A stretch of DNA of 64,000 bases from Candidatus Brocadia sp. (lineage in GTDB: Bacteria; Planctomycetota; Brocadiia; Brocadiales; Brocadiaceae), in NCBI GenBank assembly GCA_021646415.1, contig SOEU01000001.1:124001-188000 (forward strand), given 5' to 3'. Of the stretch, positions 53,666 to 63,541 are shown in pieces (positions within the stretch are counted from its first letter, which is position 1; every line of letters starts with the position of its first letter). The notes under the pieces were generated by a model, which saw only the letters and a list, made by a program, of their open reading frames with translations, was not told the origin of the DNA and did not search any database. The translations under genes and the position numbers were made by a program.

Positions 53666-54784
53666 ATGAAAGAAAACACATTTTTGTCCGGTACTTGCAA
53701 ACAGCAATATAAATATAAAAGTTTTAGCCCTTCATTTATCAATAAACCTTTTGAATGGTGTGATGCAAAAATTACTATTCTTTTGGAGGAGGCGGGACGG
53801 TTGCTGGGAGAGCTCAATGCCTATTCACTCCTTGTACCGGATGTTGATTTTTTTATTCGAATGCATGTGGTTAAGGAAGCCACTACTTCAAGCCGTATTG
53901 AAGGTACCCGAACAGGAATCGACGAAGCACTTTTACCGGAAGAAGAAATTGCCCTTGAAAGACGCAATGATTGGGAAGAAGTGCAAAACTATATCCAGGC
54001 AATGAACTATGCTATTGCCGAACTTGAGAAGTTACCGCTCTCTATGCGACTTTTGAAAGAGACTCATAATAAACTGTTTTCAGGCGTACGAGGAAAACAT
54101 AAAAATCCGGGCAAAATAAGAACAAGTCAGAATTGGATCAGTGGATCAAGTTTACGGGATGCCTTTTTTATTCCTCCTTATCAAAATGAGCTTCCTGAAT
54201 TGTTAAGTGACCTGGAAAAATTCTGGCATAATCAGGAATTGAACATTCCTCATCTGATTAACATAGCAATGAGCCATTATCAATTTGAAACTATCCATCC
54301 CTTTTTAGATGGTAATGGGAGAATCGGGAGGCTACTTATTACCCTGCAACTGGTCGAACGGGGAATTTTGCGCAAACCTACATTATATCTTTCTGATTTT
54401 TTCGAACGAAACAAAGGTTCTTATTATGATTCACTGGCACTGGTTCGATCATCAAACAATATCGAACAATGGATTAAATTCTTTTTGTCTGGAATTATAG
54501 AGACCGCCAAAAACGGAGCACAGACTTTTGGAAGTATTATTACGCTCCGTCAGAATTATGAAGCGAAGATAGTAACCCTTGGAAGACGGGCAAAAATAGC
54601 GCAGGAGTTGTTAAAACTCTTATTTTCCAGGCCAATAGTGAATGCTAATCAAATTGCCGAAAAGCTCAAAATAACATTTCCTTCTGCCAATGCGCTTGTA
54701 AAAGATTTTCAACGATTGGGTCTTTTCCAGGAAATTACCGGATTTTGCCCGCAACCGATTATTTGCCTTATCAGAGTATCTTAA
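53666..54784 (+). CDS. Fic family protein (class II)
   Basis: The 372-residue protein carries the Fic motif [14 protein letters not shown] (about 211-224) and the N-terminal inhibitory helix motif TSSRIEGT (about 73-80), as in class II Fic proteins. A Fic_N region precedes it and a winged-helix-like C-terminus ([20 protein letters not shown]) follows. It should AMPylate, or otherwise nucleotidylate, a protein target. It stands alone after a decayed nuclease fragment. Confidence 0.92.
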   Translation: MKENTFLSGTCKQQYKYKSFSPSFINKPFEWCDAKITILLEEAGRLLGELNAYSLLVPDVDFFIRMHVVKEATTSSRIEGTRTGIDEALLPEEEIALERRNDWEEVQNYIQAMNYAIAELEKLPLSMRLLKETHNKLFSGVRGKHKNPGKIRTSQNWISGSSLRDAFFIPPYQNELPELLSDLEKFWHNQELNIPHLINIAMSHYQFETIHPFLDGNGRIGRLLITLQLVERGILRKPTLYLSDFFERNKGSYYDSLALVRSSNNIEQWIKFFLSGIIETAKNGAQTFGSIITLRQNYEAKIVTLGRRAKIAQELLKLLFSRPIVNANQIAEKLKITFPSANALVKDFQRLGLFQEITGFCPQPIICLIRVS

Positions 54785-54996
54785 TTTATTTAAGCGATAA
54801 TAGAATCGACCGAAGGTTTTTATTACTGCATGGGTGACAAAAGCTTGCCGATCATATTCTTATTCTTGCGATTGATAGATGGTACGAGGGCCTTTTTTAA
54901 AAGGGGAATATATGACATATGTAATTGTTTCTAGGCTTGCTCATATACTTCTTATTCTAAAGTAATATATTTATATTTTGAAAGAGATTTTTACAG

Positions 54997-56025
54997 ATGA
55001 AGGCAGTTGTTAAAACGAAACGTTCAAGGGGTATGGAGTTTGTGGATATACCCACTCCGAAGATTGGATCAAAAGACGCGCTTATTAAGGTCAGGATTGC
55101 CTCGATCTGCGGTACGGATGTGCATATCTATGACTGGACGCGCTGGGCGCAGCACCGCTTTGCACCACCGCGCATTATAGGACACGAATTCGTGGGAAAT
55201 GTTACAAAGGTTGGGGAGGAAGTGACGCAGGTAAGAGTTGGAGACCGGGTTTCAGCAGAAAGCCATCTTACCTGTGGGTATTGTTACCAATGTGCAAACG
55301 GATATTCGGAGGTCTGCAGAAATTTCAAATTGTTGGGCGTTGACCATGATGGTACCTTTGCCGGGTTCCTCGTCTTGCCTGAACACGTCTTGTGGAAAAA
55401 TGATGAAAAAATTCCCGATGAATGGGCAACCATCCAGGAACCCTTTGGGAACGCCGTTGATACTGTCCTGGCTGATAATATCTCGGCAAAAACAGTCTTA
55501 ATCCTCGGTGCGGGGCCGATCGGACTCTTTGCTACCGGTATTGCCAGGGCATGTGGCGCCTCATTGATCATCGTTTCTGACCCAAACAATTACCGGCTGG
55601 CTATCGGCAAAAAGATGGGGGCACATATTACGGTTAATCCCAGAAAACAGGATATTACCCAAATTACCCTTGAGGCAACAAAAAATAACGGGGTGGACGT
55701 TGTCCTTGAATTTTCTGGCAATAACCAGGCACTCAATCAAGGTCTGAAAGTCATTACCCCTGGGGGGAGAATCTCGATCTTGGGTATTTATGAAAGGCGC
55801 GTTAACATCGACCTGAACAAGGAAGTTATTTTCAAAAAAATCCGTATTTATGGAATAACGGGGCGGAAAGTATTTTCTACCTGGTACAAGACCTCGCGCT
55901 TCTTATCCTCAGGACTCGTTGATCCAAGCCCGATTATTACTCATCAGCTTCCCTTAAAGGACTATGAAAAGGGCATGAAACTCATGAAGGAAGGAAAGTG
56001 CGGGAAGGTTGTTTTAAATGTTTAA
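54997..56025 (+). CDS. tdh: L-threonine 3-dehydrogenase
   Basis: The 342-residue protein is a zinc-dependent MDR dehydrogenase: SICGTDVHIYDWTRWA (catalytic Cys), RIIGHEFVGNVTKVGEEV (His-Glu), the structural zinc site CGYCYQCANGYSEVC, and NAD-binding VLILGAGPIGLFATGIARAC. Sequence details (DWTRWAQHR, EPFGNAVDTVL) fit threonine dehydrogenase. It makes 2-amino-3-ketobutyrate. The kbl gene follows after 78 bases, so the two form the threonine-to-glycine pathway. Confidence 0.95.
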   Translation: MKAVVKTKRSRGMEFVDIPTPKIGSKDALIKVRIASICGTDVHIYDWTRWAQHRFAPPRIIGHEFVGNVTKVGEEVTQVRVGDRVSAESHLTCGYCYQCANGYSEVCRNFKLLGVDHDGTFAGFLVLPEHVLWKNDEKIPDEWATIQEPFGNAVDTVLADNISAKTVLILGAGPIGLFATGIARACGASLIIVSDPNNYRLAIGKKMGAHITVNPRKQDITQITLEATKNNGVDVVLEFSGNNQALNQGLKVITPGGRISILGIYERRVNIDLNKEVIFKKIRIYGITGRKVFSTWYKTSRFLSSGLVDPSPIITHQLPLKDYEKGMKLMKEGKCGKVVLNV

Positions 56026-56103
56026 AAGGATTGTTTAGTCATGAAGACACACGAATAAAAAATATAAAAACAAAAACATCGCGGAAAATTATTGAGGTAT
56101 TCT

Positions 56104-57282
56104 ATGGACAAACTTCATTTTATTACCGAAGAACTCGGCAAGTTAAGAGAAACGGGATTATTGGTTCACATTCGCACGATTGAGGGGCCTCAGGGATCAT
56201 GGATTACTGTTGACGGAAAAAAAGTATTTAATCTCTGTTCAAATAACTACCTGGGTTTTGCTAATAATCCTCAGTTAAAATCAGCCGCACAAGAGGCCAT
56301 CGAAACTTATGGTGTAGGACCCGCAGCGGTAAGGACCATTGCCGGGACAACAACACTCCACAAAGAACTCGAAAGAAAACTTGCGCTCTTTAAGGGGGCC
56401 GAAAGCACCGTATCCTTTCAATCCGGATTCTGTGCAAACCTGGCGGTTATCCCTGCAATCGTTGGGGAAGGTGACGTTGTCTTTTCTGATGAACTCAACC
56501 ACGCAAGTATCATTGACGGATGTCGCCTTTCCAAGGCCAGGATTGTTCGATATAAGCACTGCAATCCCAAAGACCTTGAATTAAAAATATCTGGCGAAAA
56601 GAATATGATGCGCAAGCTTATTATTACTGACGGTGTTTTCAGTATGGAGGGAGATATTGCGCCATTACCGGAAATCGTGGATGTTGCTGAAAATTTCGGA
56701 GCCATTACTATGGTGGACGATGCACACGGTGAAGGGGTATTGGGAAGAGGTGGCAGAGGCATAGTCGATCACTTCAATCTCCATGATAAGGTTGATATCG
56801 AGGTGGGCACAATGTCAAAGGCATTCGGTGTGGTGGGAGGATACATTGCAGGAAGCAAAAGATTGACGGATTTTCTGGCACAAAAGGGCCGTCCCTTCCT
56901 TTTTTCAAGCGCCGTCACTGCACCCGACGTGGCAGCATGCATTGCGGCAGTAGATACTTTGACCAATTCAGACTCACTGGTCAGGCAACTCTGGCAAAAT
57001 ACCGCTTTTTTCCATGAAAAAATGGGGCAAATGGGGTTTAACCTCGGGAATACGAAAACACCTATTACCCCTGTTTTAATAGGGGACGCTAAAATAGCAA
57101 AAGATTTTAGCCAAAGGTTATTTGAAGATGGCATCTTCGCCCAGGCTATTGGTTACCCTACAGTACCCATAGGCAAGGCGCGCATTCGCGTGATGCTTTC
57201 AGCCACACACAGCAGGGAAGATCTCACATGGGCGATAGAATGCTTTGAAAAGATTGGGAAATCACTGGGAATACTGCCATGA
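56104..57282 (+). CDS. kbl: Glycine C-acetyltransferase (2-amino-3-ketobutyrate CoA ligase)
   Basis: The ATG at 56104 gives 392 residues. Features of alpha-oxoamine synthases are [61 protein letters not shown] and the PLP-lysine region [14 protein letters not shown]. It splits 2-amino-3-ketobutyrate with CoA into glycine and acetyl-CoA. Partner of tdh upstream. Confidence 0.95.
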   Translation: MDKLHFITEELGKLRETGLLVHIRTIEGPQGSWITVDGKKVFNLCSNNYLGFANNPQLKSAAQEAIETYGVGPAAVRTIAGTTTLHKELERKLALFKGAESTVSFQSGFCANLAVIPAIVGEGDVVFSDELNHASIIDGCRLSKARIVRYKHCNPKDLELKISGEKNMMRKLIITDGVFSMEGDIAPLPEIVDVAENFGAITMVDDAHGEGVLGRGGRGIVDHFNLHDKVDIEVGTMSKAFGVVGGYIAGSKRLTDFLAQKGRPFLFSSAVTAPDVAACIAAVDTLTNSDSLVRQLWQNTAFFHEKMGQMGFNLGNTKTPITPVLIGDAKIAKDFSQRLFEDGIFAQAIGYPTVPIGKARIRVMLSATHSREDLTWAIECFEKIGKSLGILP

Positions 57283-57396
57283 GGATATTCTTTCTATTGA
57301 TTTTTAGAAGAAAAGTATTTAGTATGCAGAATAATATCTGTTTTCGTAATTCTTAATTTTTGTTTCTTTTTTTATAAAGTTTTTGGGTGTTTTATT

Positions 57397-57891
57397 ATGA
57401 AGAAATTTCTTATTGTACCAATTGCAATCGTATGTATGTGTATGTTTGGTTGTGGCAAGGAAGAAACGAAGGTGCTAGAGGAAAAACTTGTTTCTCCTGA
57501 AAAGAAGCGAACTGAATCAATCTCACACGAAGAACTTGGTTTTATCAAGAATGAGCAAGGTTTCATAGTACACATGAAAGACATCAAGGTGTTGTTAAAA
57601 CATTTGTCAACATCGATTCATCAGCAGGACTGGGAGGCTATTAAAAAGGACACAAAAAAACTCAAAAATGCAAGCCCTGTGGCCTTCACAGAAGCTGACA
57701 AAAAAGACCTGCCGAAAGAGTTTATCAACCTTGATGTCAAATTCCACATGAGCGCCCTGGAGTTGATCAGCGCCTGTCAGGAGAAGAATAAAGACAAGGC
57801 CACGTCTGCCTTTTTTAAGGTAGTGAACAGTTGTGACGAATGCCACGCCAAATTTAATCCCAAAGAGGCATCTACTTCGTGGTTTCAATAA
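57397..57891 (+). CDS. Lipoprotein with single C-terminal CXXCH heme motif (cytochrome c'-like)
   Basis: The 164-residue protein has a signal and lipobox (VCMCMFGCGKEE, Cys at 19). A helical body follows (VHMKDIKVLLKHLSTSIHQQ and FHMSALELISACQEKNKDKA). Close to the end is CDECHAKFN, the heme c site. Four helices with a C-terminal CXXCH match class II cytochromes c (c'/c556). It should be a membrane-anchored periplasmic electron or gas-binding protein. The gene lies before selD but with its own spacing. Confidence 0.82.
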   Translation: MKKFLIVPIAIVCMCMFGCGKEETKVLEEKLVSPEKKRTESISHEELGFIKNEQGFIVHMKDIKVLLKHLSTSIHQQDWEAIKKDTKKLKNASPVAFTEADKKDLPKEFINLDVKFHMSALELISACQEKNKDKATSAFFKVVNSCDECHAKFNPKEASTSWFQ

Positions 57892-57987
57892 ACGTAACAA
57901 AAATGAATCATTGAAATTTGGGAAATTGGAATTTATTTGTTATTTGTTGCTTGGTATTTGCCATTTCTAAGAGAGGGGGTGATCTCT

Positions 57988-59037
57988 GTGGTTTGGGGAA
58001 AAAAGCGATTGATTGATTATGCTACCTGCGGTGGGTGAGCAGGCAAGATCCCCGTCGAAGACATGGCGTACGTAGTCAAACATTTACCCGATTACCCAAA
58101 TGATCGTGTACTGGTTGGCCCAAAGACCTTTGCCGATGCCGGCATTTATAAGATTAACGAAGATCTGGCGCTGGTAGAGACCCTGGATTTTTTTACGCCG
58201 GTGGTAAACAATCCGTATGATTATGGACAGATTGCCGCTGCCAATGCCTTAAGTGACGTTTATGCCATGGGTGGCAAACCCCTTACAGCCATGAATATAC
58301 TCTGTTATCCCTTAAAATTTCTGGATAAAAATATTTTGGTGGAAATACTCAAGGGGGGCGCAGACAAGGTCAATGAGGCAGGTGCAACGGTTATTGGCGG
58401 CCACACCCTGCAGGATAATGAGATCAAATATGGATTATCCGTTACAGGAACCATTCACCCCGATAGGGTCGTCACCAATGCAGGCGCCAGGGCAGGTGAT
58501 GTGCTGGTATTGACAAAGCCTCTCGGTACAGGGTTGATCATCTCGGCGATCAAGGCCAACAAGGTTTTTGAGGAAGATATAAACCTTGTTACCAGGAGCA
58601 TGTGCCAGTTAAACAAAACAGCGTCAGAAACGATGCTGGAGGTAGGAGTCAGCGCCTGTACGGATATCACCGGATTTGGCCTTATGGGTCACGCATATGA
58701 GATGGCAGAGGCCAGCAAGGTAACACTGTCCTTCTTCGCCGAACGCATACCGGTGTTTGAAGGCTGCGAACGCTATGTCAAGATGGGATTGGTACCGGGG
58801 GTATCAAAGCTCAGTAAAAAATATCTGAAGGATGCCATTACCATCGATTCCACAGTGCCGGAAGCGTTGATTGACATTCTATTCGATGCACAGACCTCCG
58901 GCGGTCTGCTTATTTCGCTTCAAAAAGAAAAAGCGGAGGCGCTCTGTACAAAGCTTCGGGAAAGAGGCACCATGACCGCGAATATCGTTGGCGAGGTAGG
59001 TGAAAGGAAGAACGTGTCTATCATCGTTACACCATGA
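57988..59037 (+). CDS. selD: Selenide, water dikinase with selenocysteine (UGA) at codon 17
   Basis: A GTG at 57988, 8 bases after GAGAGGGGG, opens a frame VWGKKRLIDYATCGG-U-AGK where U is the TGA at 58036-58038. The frame then runs to 59037, about 349 residues. The catalytic C/U-x-x-K site of SelD is normally ATCGC-(C/U)-xK, so the TGA is at the right place for Sec. Later motifs are DFFTPVVNNPYDYGQIAAAN, NALSDVYAMGGKPLTAMNIL, VIGGHTLQDNEIKYGLSVTG and DAQTSGGLLIS. SelD makes selenophosphate. A naive caller would start at ATG 58063 and lose the active site. Confidence 0.93.
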
Positions 59038-59070
59038 GCATTCCCTGAAGACGGAAATCCGGTTAAGTAG

Positions 59071-59096
59071 GGTGGATTAAGCGAAGCGAATCCACC
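59071..59096. repeat. Hairpin after selD
   Basis: GGTGGATT-AAGCGAAGCG-AATCCACC, a short inverted repeat without a U-tract. Confidence 0.65.
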
Positions 59097-59148
59097 ATTT
59101 AGAAAAACGTGGAAGCAGGTAAATTTTTTTCGGAGGAAAAGAAATTCT

Positions 59149-59910
59149 GTGAAGATCATGTATGTCGTGTTTATTACTCTATTCACAGTTATTGTAATTT
59201 CTTGTGCCGCCCGTTTCATACCGGGCAAAAACTTGATCTTTGCCCTGGGCGGCATGGACTCCGTCGTGGATGAAGACACATTTACACGACAGCGGAAGCG
59301 CATGGTAGAAGAACAAATTGCATACCGAGAGGTAAAAGATAAAAGGGTGTTAGAAGCCATGGCGACGGTACCCCGTCACCTGTTTATCCCAGAAGAAAAC
59401 CGTTCGTATAGTTATTACGATCAACCCGTACCCATTGGTTTTGGACAAACCATCTCTCAGCCTTATATCGTTGCCTTTATGACGGAATTATTACAGGCAG
59501 GAAGTAATGACGTTGTACTGGAGGTGGGAACTGGTTCGGGATATCAGGCCGCCATCCTTTCCAGACTGGTAAAGCAAGTCTATACAATAGAAATTATAGA
59601 AGATTTGGGCAAAGAAGCCCAGAAGCGACTAAAATTATTAGGCTATACAAATGTAGAAGTCATGATTGGTGATGGTTATAAGGGATGGGCGGAACATGCG
59701 CCTTTTGATGCGATTATCGTTACCGCGGCAGCAGAGCATATCCCTCAACCCCTTATTGACCAACTCAAACCCGGTGGTCGCATGATTATCCCCGTGGGAG
59801 GCGTTTATGCGGTGCAGGACCTCATGTTGATTACCAAGGATGTCTCCTCAAAGGTCATAAAAGAGTCCATTATTCCAGTCCGTTTTGTTCCTCTTCTCCG
59901 GGAAAAATAA
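59149..59910 (+). CDS. pcm: Protein-L-isoaspartate O-methyltransferase with N-terminal signal/lipobox
   Basis: A GTG at 59149 after GGAGG gives 253 residues. The core is standard: VPRHLFIPEENRSYSYYDQP, IGFGQTISQPYIVAFMTELL, VLEVGTGSGYQAAILSRLV and PGGRMIIPVGG. It transfers methyl from SAM to isoaspartyl residues for repair. The first 25 residues form a hydrophobic signal with VISCAARF, a possible lipobox, so the enzyme may be outside the cytoplasm. SAM availability there is a question. Confidence 0.9.
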   Translation: MKIMYVVFITLFTVIVISCAARFIPGKNLIFALGGMDSVVDEDTFTRQRKRMVEEQIAYREVKDKRVLEAMATVPRHLFIPEENRSYSYYDQPVPIGFGQTISQPYIVAFMTELLQAGSNDVVLEVGTGSGYQAAILSRLVKQVYTIEIIEDLGKEAQKRLKLLGYTNVEVMIGDGYKGWAEHAPFDAIIVTAAAEHIPQPLIDQLKPGGRMIIPVGGVYAVQDLMLITKDVSSKVIKESIIPVRFVPLLREK

Positions 59911-60002
59911 TGCCCTCATAATTTCGGTGAATTCATAATTCTAAAAAAGCAGGTTTTTTAAAGTAATAGTATAAAAGCACCAAAACAACATACATCAATA
60001 AT

Positions 60003-60041
60003 AAAAACCTCCCGCAGGGTGATAAACCCCACGGGAGGTCA
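60003..60041 (-). terminator. Rho-independent terminator of the multicopper oxidase gene
   Basis: On the minus strand GACCTCCCG pairs with CGGGAGG and is followed by TTTTTATT. It lies 22 bases after the oxidase stop codon. Confidence 0.85.
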
Positions 60042-60062
60042 GGGGAGGCTTAATAATCAAAC

Positions 60063-61334
60063 TTAGTGTTCTAATGGATTATACGGTTTACCCTTTATTA
60101 AAGGAACGTCTGGCTTTGCTACCTTCTCTCTGCTTCTTACGTCAAAGATTGTCAAAGCACCCATAGGATATTTACCGGTTGAAACCATGCCTCGAAGATT
60201 ATGATCATGCATGATGGTTATACCAGCACCCAGATTGCAGGACAAACACTTCCTCTGGCTCGCAAAGTGTGGGATCTTTACCAACACATCAACTCTTTCA
60301 CCGCTAGCAATACATATGGTGTCTTTCTCATACGTACTCTTTAATTTTCTGCCATCCATTGCAATTACTTCCATATGATACCCGTGCGGATGGACCGCAA
60401 AGACATGATCGGCACCAATAGCCATCAGGCGTATCAAAACCGTTTCATCCTCATAAGCGACAATCCTTGAACGAGGATCATTGATTATCGAACGTGGGTG
60501 ATAAAGATTATCGGTAAACGTCCTTCCATTAATCAGGAAGTAATCTGCCTTCCAATCCTGTAATCCATGGACAATACCTGTTTCCTGTAACTGTTCATTC
60601 GCAGCGGCAGACATTTCGCTGAAAAACAGGGTATAATCCCTGTCGTATTTATATCCATAAGCTGTCTTTGTCCTGTCCTGGTGAATGATGATTGGGAAAT
60701 ACATACCAGCAAGGATATGATTAAAGCTATCCACATGACAATGACCCAGAAAAGAACCTTCATATTGTGGCGTCAATTCGTAAGTAAAAGCTTTGTGCTC
60801 CAGCACAGGGTCAACCGGCAGCGAAGGTACACCGTCAACAGCTGGCGTTAAATCCAGGCCGTGAAAATGAATGGTATGCGCTACGTGGTTAATCCCAGAG
60901 TGCTCAGCACAATCGTGTATACCCGTATTATGTAACGTAATCCGCGCCTTTTCGCCAACAAAGAGGTGGAGTGGATCACCGGGTACCTTGACGGGCTCTA
61001 ACAATTGTTCCATCTCCTCTTTTGTTTTTACTTCTCCCACATCCTTAAAGCTTCCCTTGGCGTGAGTGTAACCCATCACCCACACCAATTCACCATTGGT
61101 CATTTCTATATAACCATCCGTGGAATAAAGATGGAATTCCCACGCACCGTCCTTTCCACGTTCTCCCGGGATGTCACCGTTTGTTACGTTGTTCAATTCC
61201 TGCTCTTCTTCGCTAAGGCTCCAGGCCTCGGCTTGTTTTGCCTCTTCACCAAACACACCCGGCATAGCAGTATAGGTTGTAATACCTGCCAGCATTATTG
61301 CGGTCGTCCATCCCATTAATTTTAATGCTTTCAT
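60063..61334 (-). CDS. Exported multicopper oxidase with type 1 site in the first domain
   Basis: The ATG at 61334 gives 423 residues; a TTG 18 bases upstream is less likely. A signal peptide covers about 1-30 (LMGWTTAIMLAGITTYTAMP). Copper motifs are HTIHFHGLD (about 151), GHCHVDSFNHILAGM (about 196), HPHGYHMEV (about 315) and MHDHNLRGM (about 373). The four HXH pairs fit a trinuclear site. The type 1 ligands Cys, His and Met are in the second motif, in the first half of the protein, whereas the last motif lacks Cys. This fits a two-domain oxidase with T1 in domain 1. KCLSCN before the last motif is an extra Cys pair. Substrate is unknown. Confidence 0.85.
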   Translation of the reverse strand: MKALKLMGWTTAIMLAGITTYTAMPGVFGEEAKQAEAWSLSEEEQELNNVTNGDIPGERGKDGAWEFHLYSTDGYIEMTNGELVWVMGYTHAKGSFKDVGEVKTKEEMEQLLEPVKVPGDPLHLFVGEKARITLHNTGIHDCAEHSGINHVAHTIHFHGLDLTPAVDGVPSLPVDPVLEHKAFTYELTPQYEGSFLGHCHVDSFNHILAGMYFPIIIHQDRTKTAYGYKYDRDYTLFFSEMSAAANEQLQETGIVHGLQDWKADYFLINGRTFTDNLYHPRSIINDPRSRIVAYEDETVLIRLMAIGADHVFAVHPHGYHMEVIAMDGRKLKSTYEKDTICIASGERVDVLVKIPHFASQRKCLSCNLGAGITIMHDHNLRGMVSTGKYPMGALTIFDVRSREKVAKPDVPLIKGKPYNPLEH

Positions 61335-61473
61335 GACATGCCCTTTCTTCAAAAATTACGTGAAACAAAATATACCGTTACAATTATACAATTCAAATTT
61401 CCTGTCTTAATGACCATTGGAAATACCTTCATTAATCCTAAAAAAATAGTATCATTTTCTTTCCTATCATCTT

Positions 61474-61878
61474 TTATTCCTCCTTTAATAATTGAGTTTG
61501 TATTGTTAACTGTCTTTTGTCCCATATTTTTTTCAATACCAGGATTAACTCATTCACGTTTACCGGTTTCGTGAGGTAGTCGTCAGCGCCATACTTCATG
61601 GCTTCTATCGCCGTTTTTACCGATTTACTCCCGGTAACAACCACAATCGCTATTGGTGTGTTCCTCTTTCTCACTTCATGGATCAGCGATAATCCACTCA
61701 TTCCGGACATATTCATGTCTGTGATAATGATGTCAAAACTTTCTTCGGATAACAGTTTTAACGCATCGCGACCGGATAAAACGCCGGAAACAAGATAACC
61801 ATCGCCCTTCAGTATCTTTACCAATCCATCCAGTGTATTTTTATTGTCGTCTATTAGTAATAATCGCGGCTTTGCCAT
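61474..61878 (-). CDS. Single-domain response regulator
   Basis: The 134-residue protein is a lone receiver domain: RLLLIDDNKNTLDGL (acidic pair about 10-11), IIITDMNMSGMSGLSLI (phospho-Asp about 54), VVVTGSKSVKTAIEAM and YLTKPVNVNELI (Lys about 104). It has no output domain, so it must signal by protein contact, as CheY-type proteins do. No histidine kinase gene is adjacent. Confidence 0.93.
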   Translation of the reverse strand: MAKPRLLLIDDNKNTLDGLVKILKGDGYLVSGVLSGRDALKLLSEESFDIIITDMNMSGMSGLSLIHEVRKRNTPIAIVVVTGSKSVKTAIEAMKYGADDYLTKPVNVNELILVLKKIWDKRQLTIQTQLLKEE

Positions 61879-62628
61879 AACTGAGAATAAATACGAGAGA
61901 GACTGGAAAAATTAATTGTTATCAGGAAGATAACAACTCTCATACCAATTAGATATTTGACTATTGCCACAATTGACGTATCTCTTTATAAATTCAATTA
62001 TTAGAAAAACTGACTTTCTCAATTTAACCGTCACTGAAATTGGTTGGTTCATACGAAAAGGCATTTTTTAGCGAAAAATTTACGGAAATGGGGATTTTTA
62101 CAAGAAAATGATTTGAAAATTTTTCGCTTCTCATTAGCATAAGTTCGGTGAATTTATGCGCAAAAGAAAATTTACTGGTAGTATATTTCTCAGGAGGAAA
62201 TTCTATTGGATTTTCATTAACTGTTCTTTTGTTTCTTCGAGGATAGAAAACAGGTAAAAGGACGGTTTGTTTATTACCAATGACAAACCTGATAACTCTT
62301 ATCGGACATGAATGTGTGGGGCAAGGATCGGGAGATGGATGTATTAGGCTTAGTATCTTCAAGGCCGGTTCAAATCGTGCAGAATGAACCATATATTTGA
62401 ATGGTACTCTAAAGCCTGAACTTGTGCCATGAGACGGAATTATACCAAATATTCCGGTTCAATCGGGGACGATTGAACCACCGAAGAAATGATTTTGTAT
62501 TTTCAATTTTGATTTTACCCTTCTGATTCGTTCAGATTAGGATGGCAATTGATTCAAGATTCAAATCTTTGCCACAAGTCACAAAACAAATCATGTGACT
62601 TGTGGCATGACCGTTTACTTTCTTACCA
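61879..62628. other. Intergenic region with a repeated 27-mer
   Basis: AT-rich. AAAATGATTTGAAAATTTTT and CGCTTCT at 62105-62131 recur with two changes at 63954-63980. A 122-codon minus-strand frame (62024-62392) lacks a ribosome site and known motifs, so I do not call it. Confidence 0.5.
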
Positions 62629-62835
62629 TTAAGAAAGCAATACCTGATATTTTATGCACTGGGTCGGGCAGATATCAGCAGCTCGTTTTATATCCTCAGC
62701 ATGGAGGGCAACATCGACACCGGATTTCACCTGAGGACCAAGTTCTTTCACAAAATCAAATGCCCCGGATGCCTCCTCAACGCACATGGAACATTTAATA
62801 CAATCGCCCTCAAACCAGACTGTTTTCATTTTCAT
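62629..62835 (-). CDS. Single-cluster [4Fe-4S] ferredoxin
   Basis: The ATG at 62835 follows AAGGAGG by 9 bases and gives 68 residues. CIKCSMCVEEASGAF and ADICPTQCIKY give the C-x2-C-x2-C...C-P set of one [4Fe-4S] cluster; Ala stands where a second-cluster Cys would be. It follows the protoglobin gene after 52 bases on the same strand and probably forms an operon with it. An electron-donor role for the heme protein is inferred. Confidence 0.87.
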   Translation of the reverse strand: MKMKTVWFEGDCIKCSMCVEEASGAFDFVKELGPQVKSGVDVALHAEDIKRAADICPTQCIKYQVLLS

Positions 62836-62887
62836 ACCCAAAAACCTCCTTCATGAAACTGTAAACTCACCTCAGAGCCCTGCATTG

Positions 62888-63541
62888 TTACATCCATGGC
62901 CCAAAATAATCGATGTGATAAACATCTATAATTATCCAAAAAAGCTTTGTCCAGGCGGTTGTAATCCTGCGCAACTTCTCCGGATCATTTTTTAACTCAC
63001 TGGCAAAGAGATTAAACAAATATTGATGTATATACCCCCAAAGGGCGAGATTCAGCCTTATCGGTATATACAGGTCTTCAAAGCCAAAGATAGGTACATG
63101 CACCGCACCAACCCAACGGACAAAATTCCAGAACTCTTCATCCCATTTACATTCCAGAATTTTAACCAAAAATCTTTGCTGCCTTGCCCTGCGGATGTCG
63201 ACATATTCTTTAGCTATCTTCCCATTCTCATCCCTGAACCACCTGGATAGCCACGGATCATTTATCAGCTTTTCATAATAAATGTGATCAAGGATCGCTT
63301 TCAGATTTGCGACTATGATATCTTTTGATTCCTTAATAGCCTCAGTGTCCTTATCCGTAAAATTAACACACTGTGCCATATATTCATAACGTTTCATTAT
63401 GTCCAGGCTCGTGTCCCGGTAAAGATTCCATGCCCTGTTAAATTCAGGGACATCCAGAACGGGATTACGCTTGCCGGCCGAAACCTTCTTCTCCGCTTCC
63501 ATCGGAAACATTTTCATATAAGCATCTGACATAATTGACAT
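62888..63541 (-). CDS. Protoglobin-domain heme protein
   Basis: The 217-residue protein follows GAGGAGG. It is almost all helical, with FWNFVRWVGAVHVPIFGFED around the likely proximal His (about 141) and then LYIPIRLNLALWGYIHQYLF. The arrangement and length fit protoglobins and the sensor globin domain, without an added signalling domain. Protoglobins bind O2, CO and NO. Together with the ferredoxin gene next to it, a role in NO handling is a reasonable inference. Confidence 0.75.
   Translation of the reverse strand: MSIMSDAYMKMFPMEAEKKVSAGKRNPVLDVPEFNRAWNLYRDTSLDIMKRYEYMAQCVNFTDKDTEAIKESKDIIVANLKAILDHIYYEKLINDPWLSRWFRDENGKIAKEYVDIRRARQQRFLVKILECKWDEEFWNFVRWVGAVHVPIFGFEDLYIPIRLNLALWGYIHQYLFNLFASELKNDPEKLRRITTAWTKLFWIIIDVYHIDYFGPWM

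Noticed and set aside
62024-62392. 122-codon minus-strand frame upstream of the response regulator
   Set aside because: No ribosome site, unusual Pro/Phe/Ser-rich composition and no motif. It also includes the repeated 27-mer.
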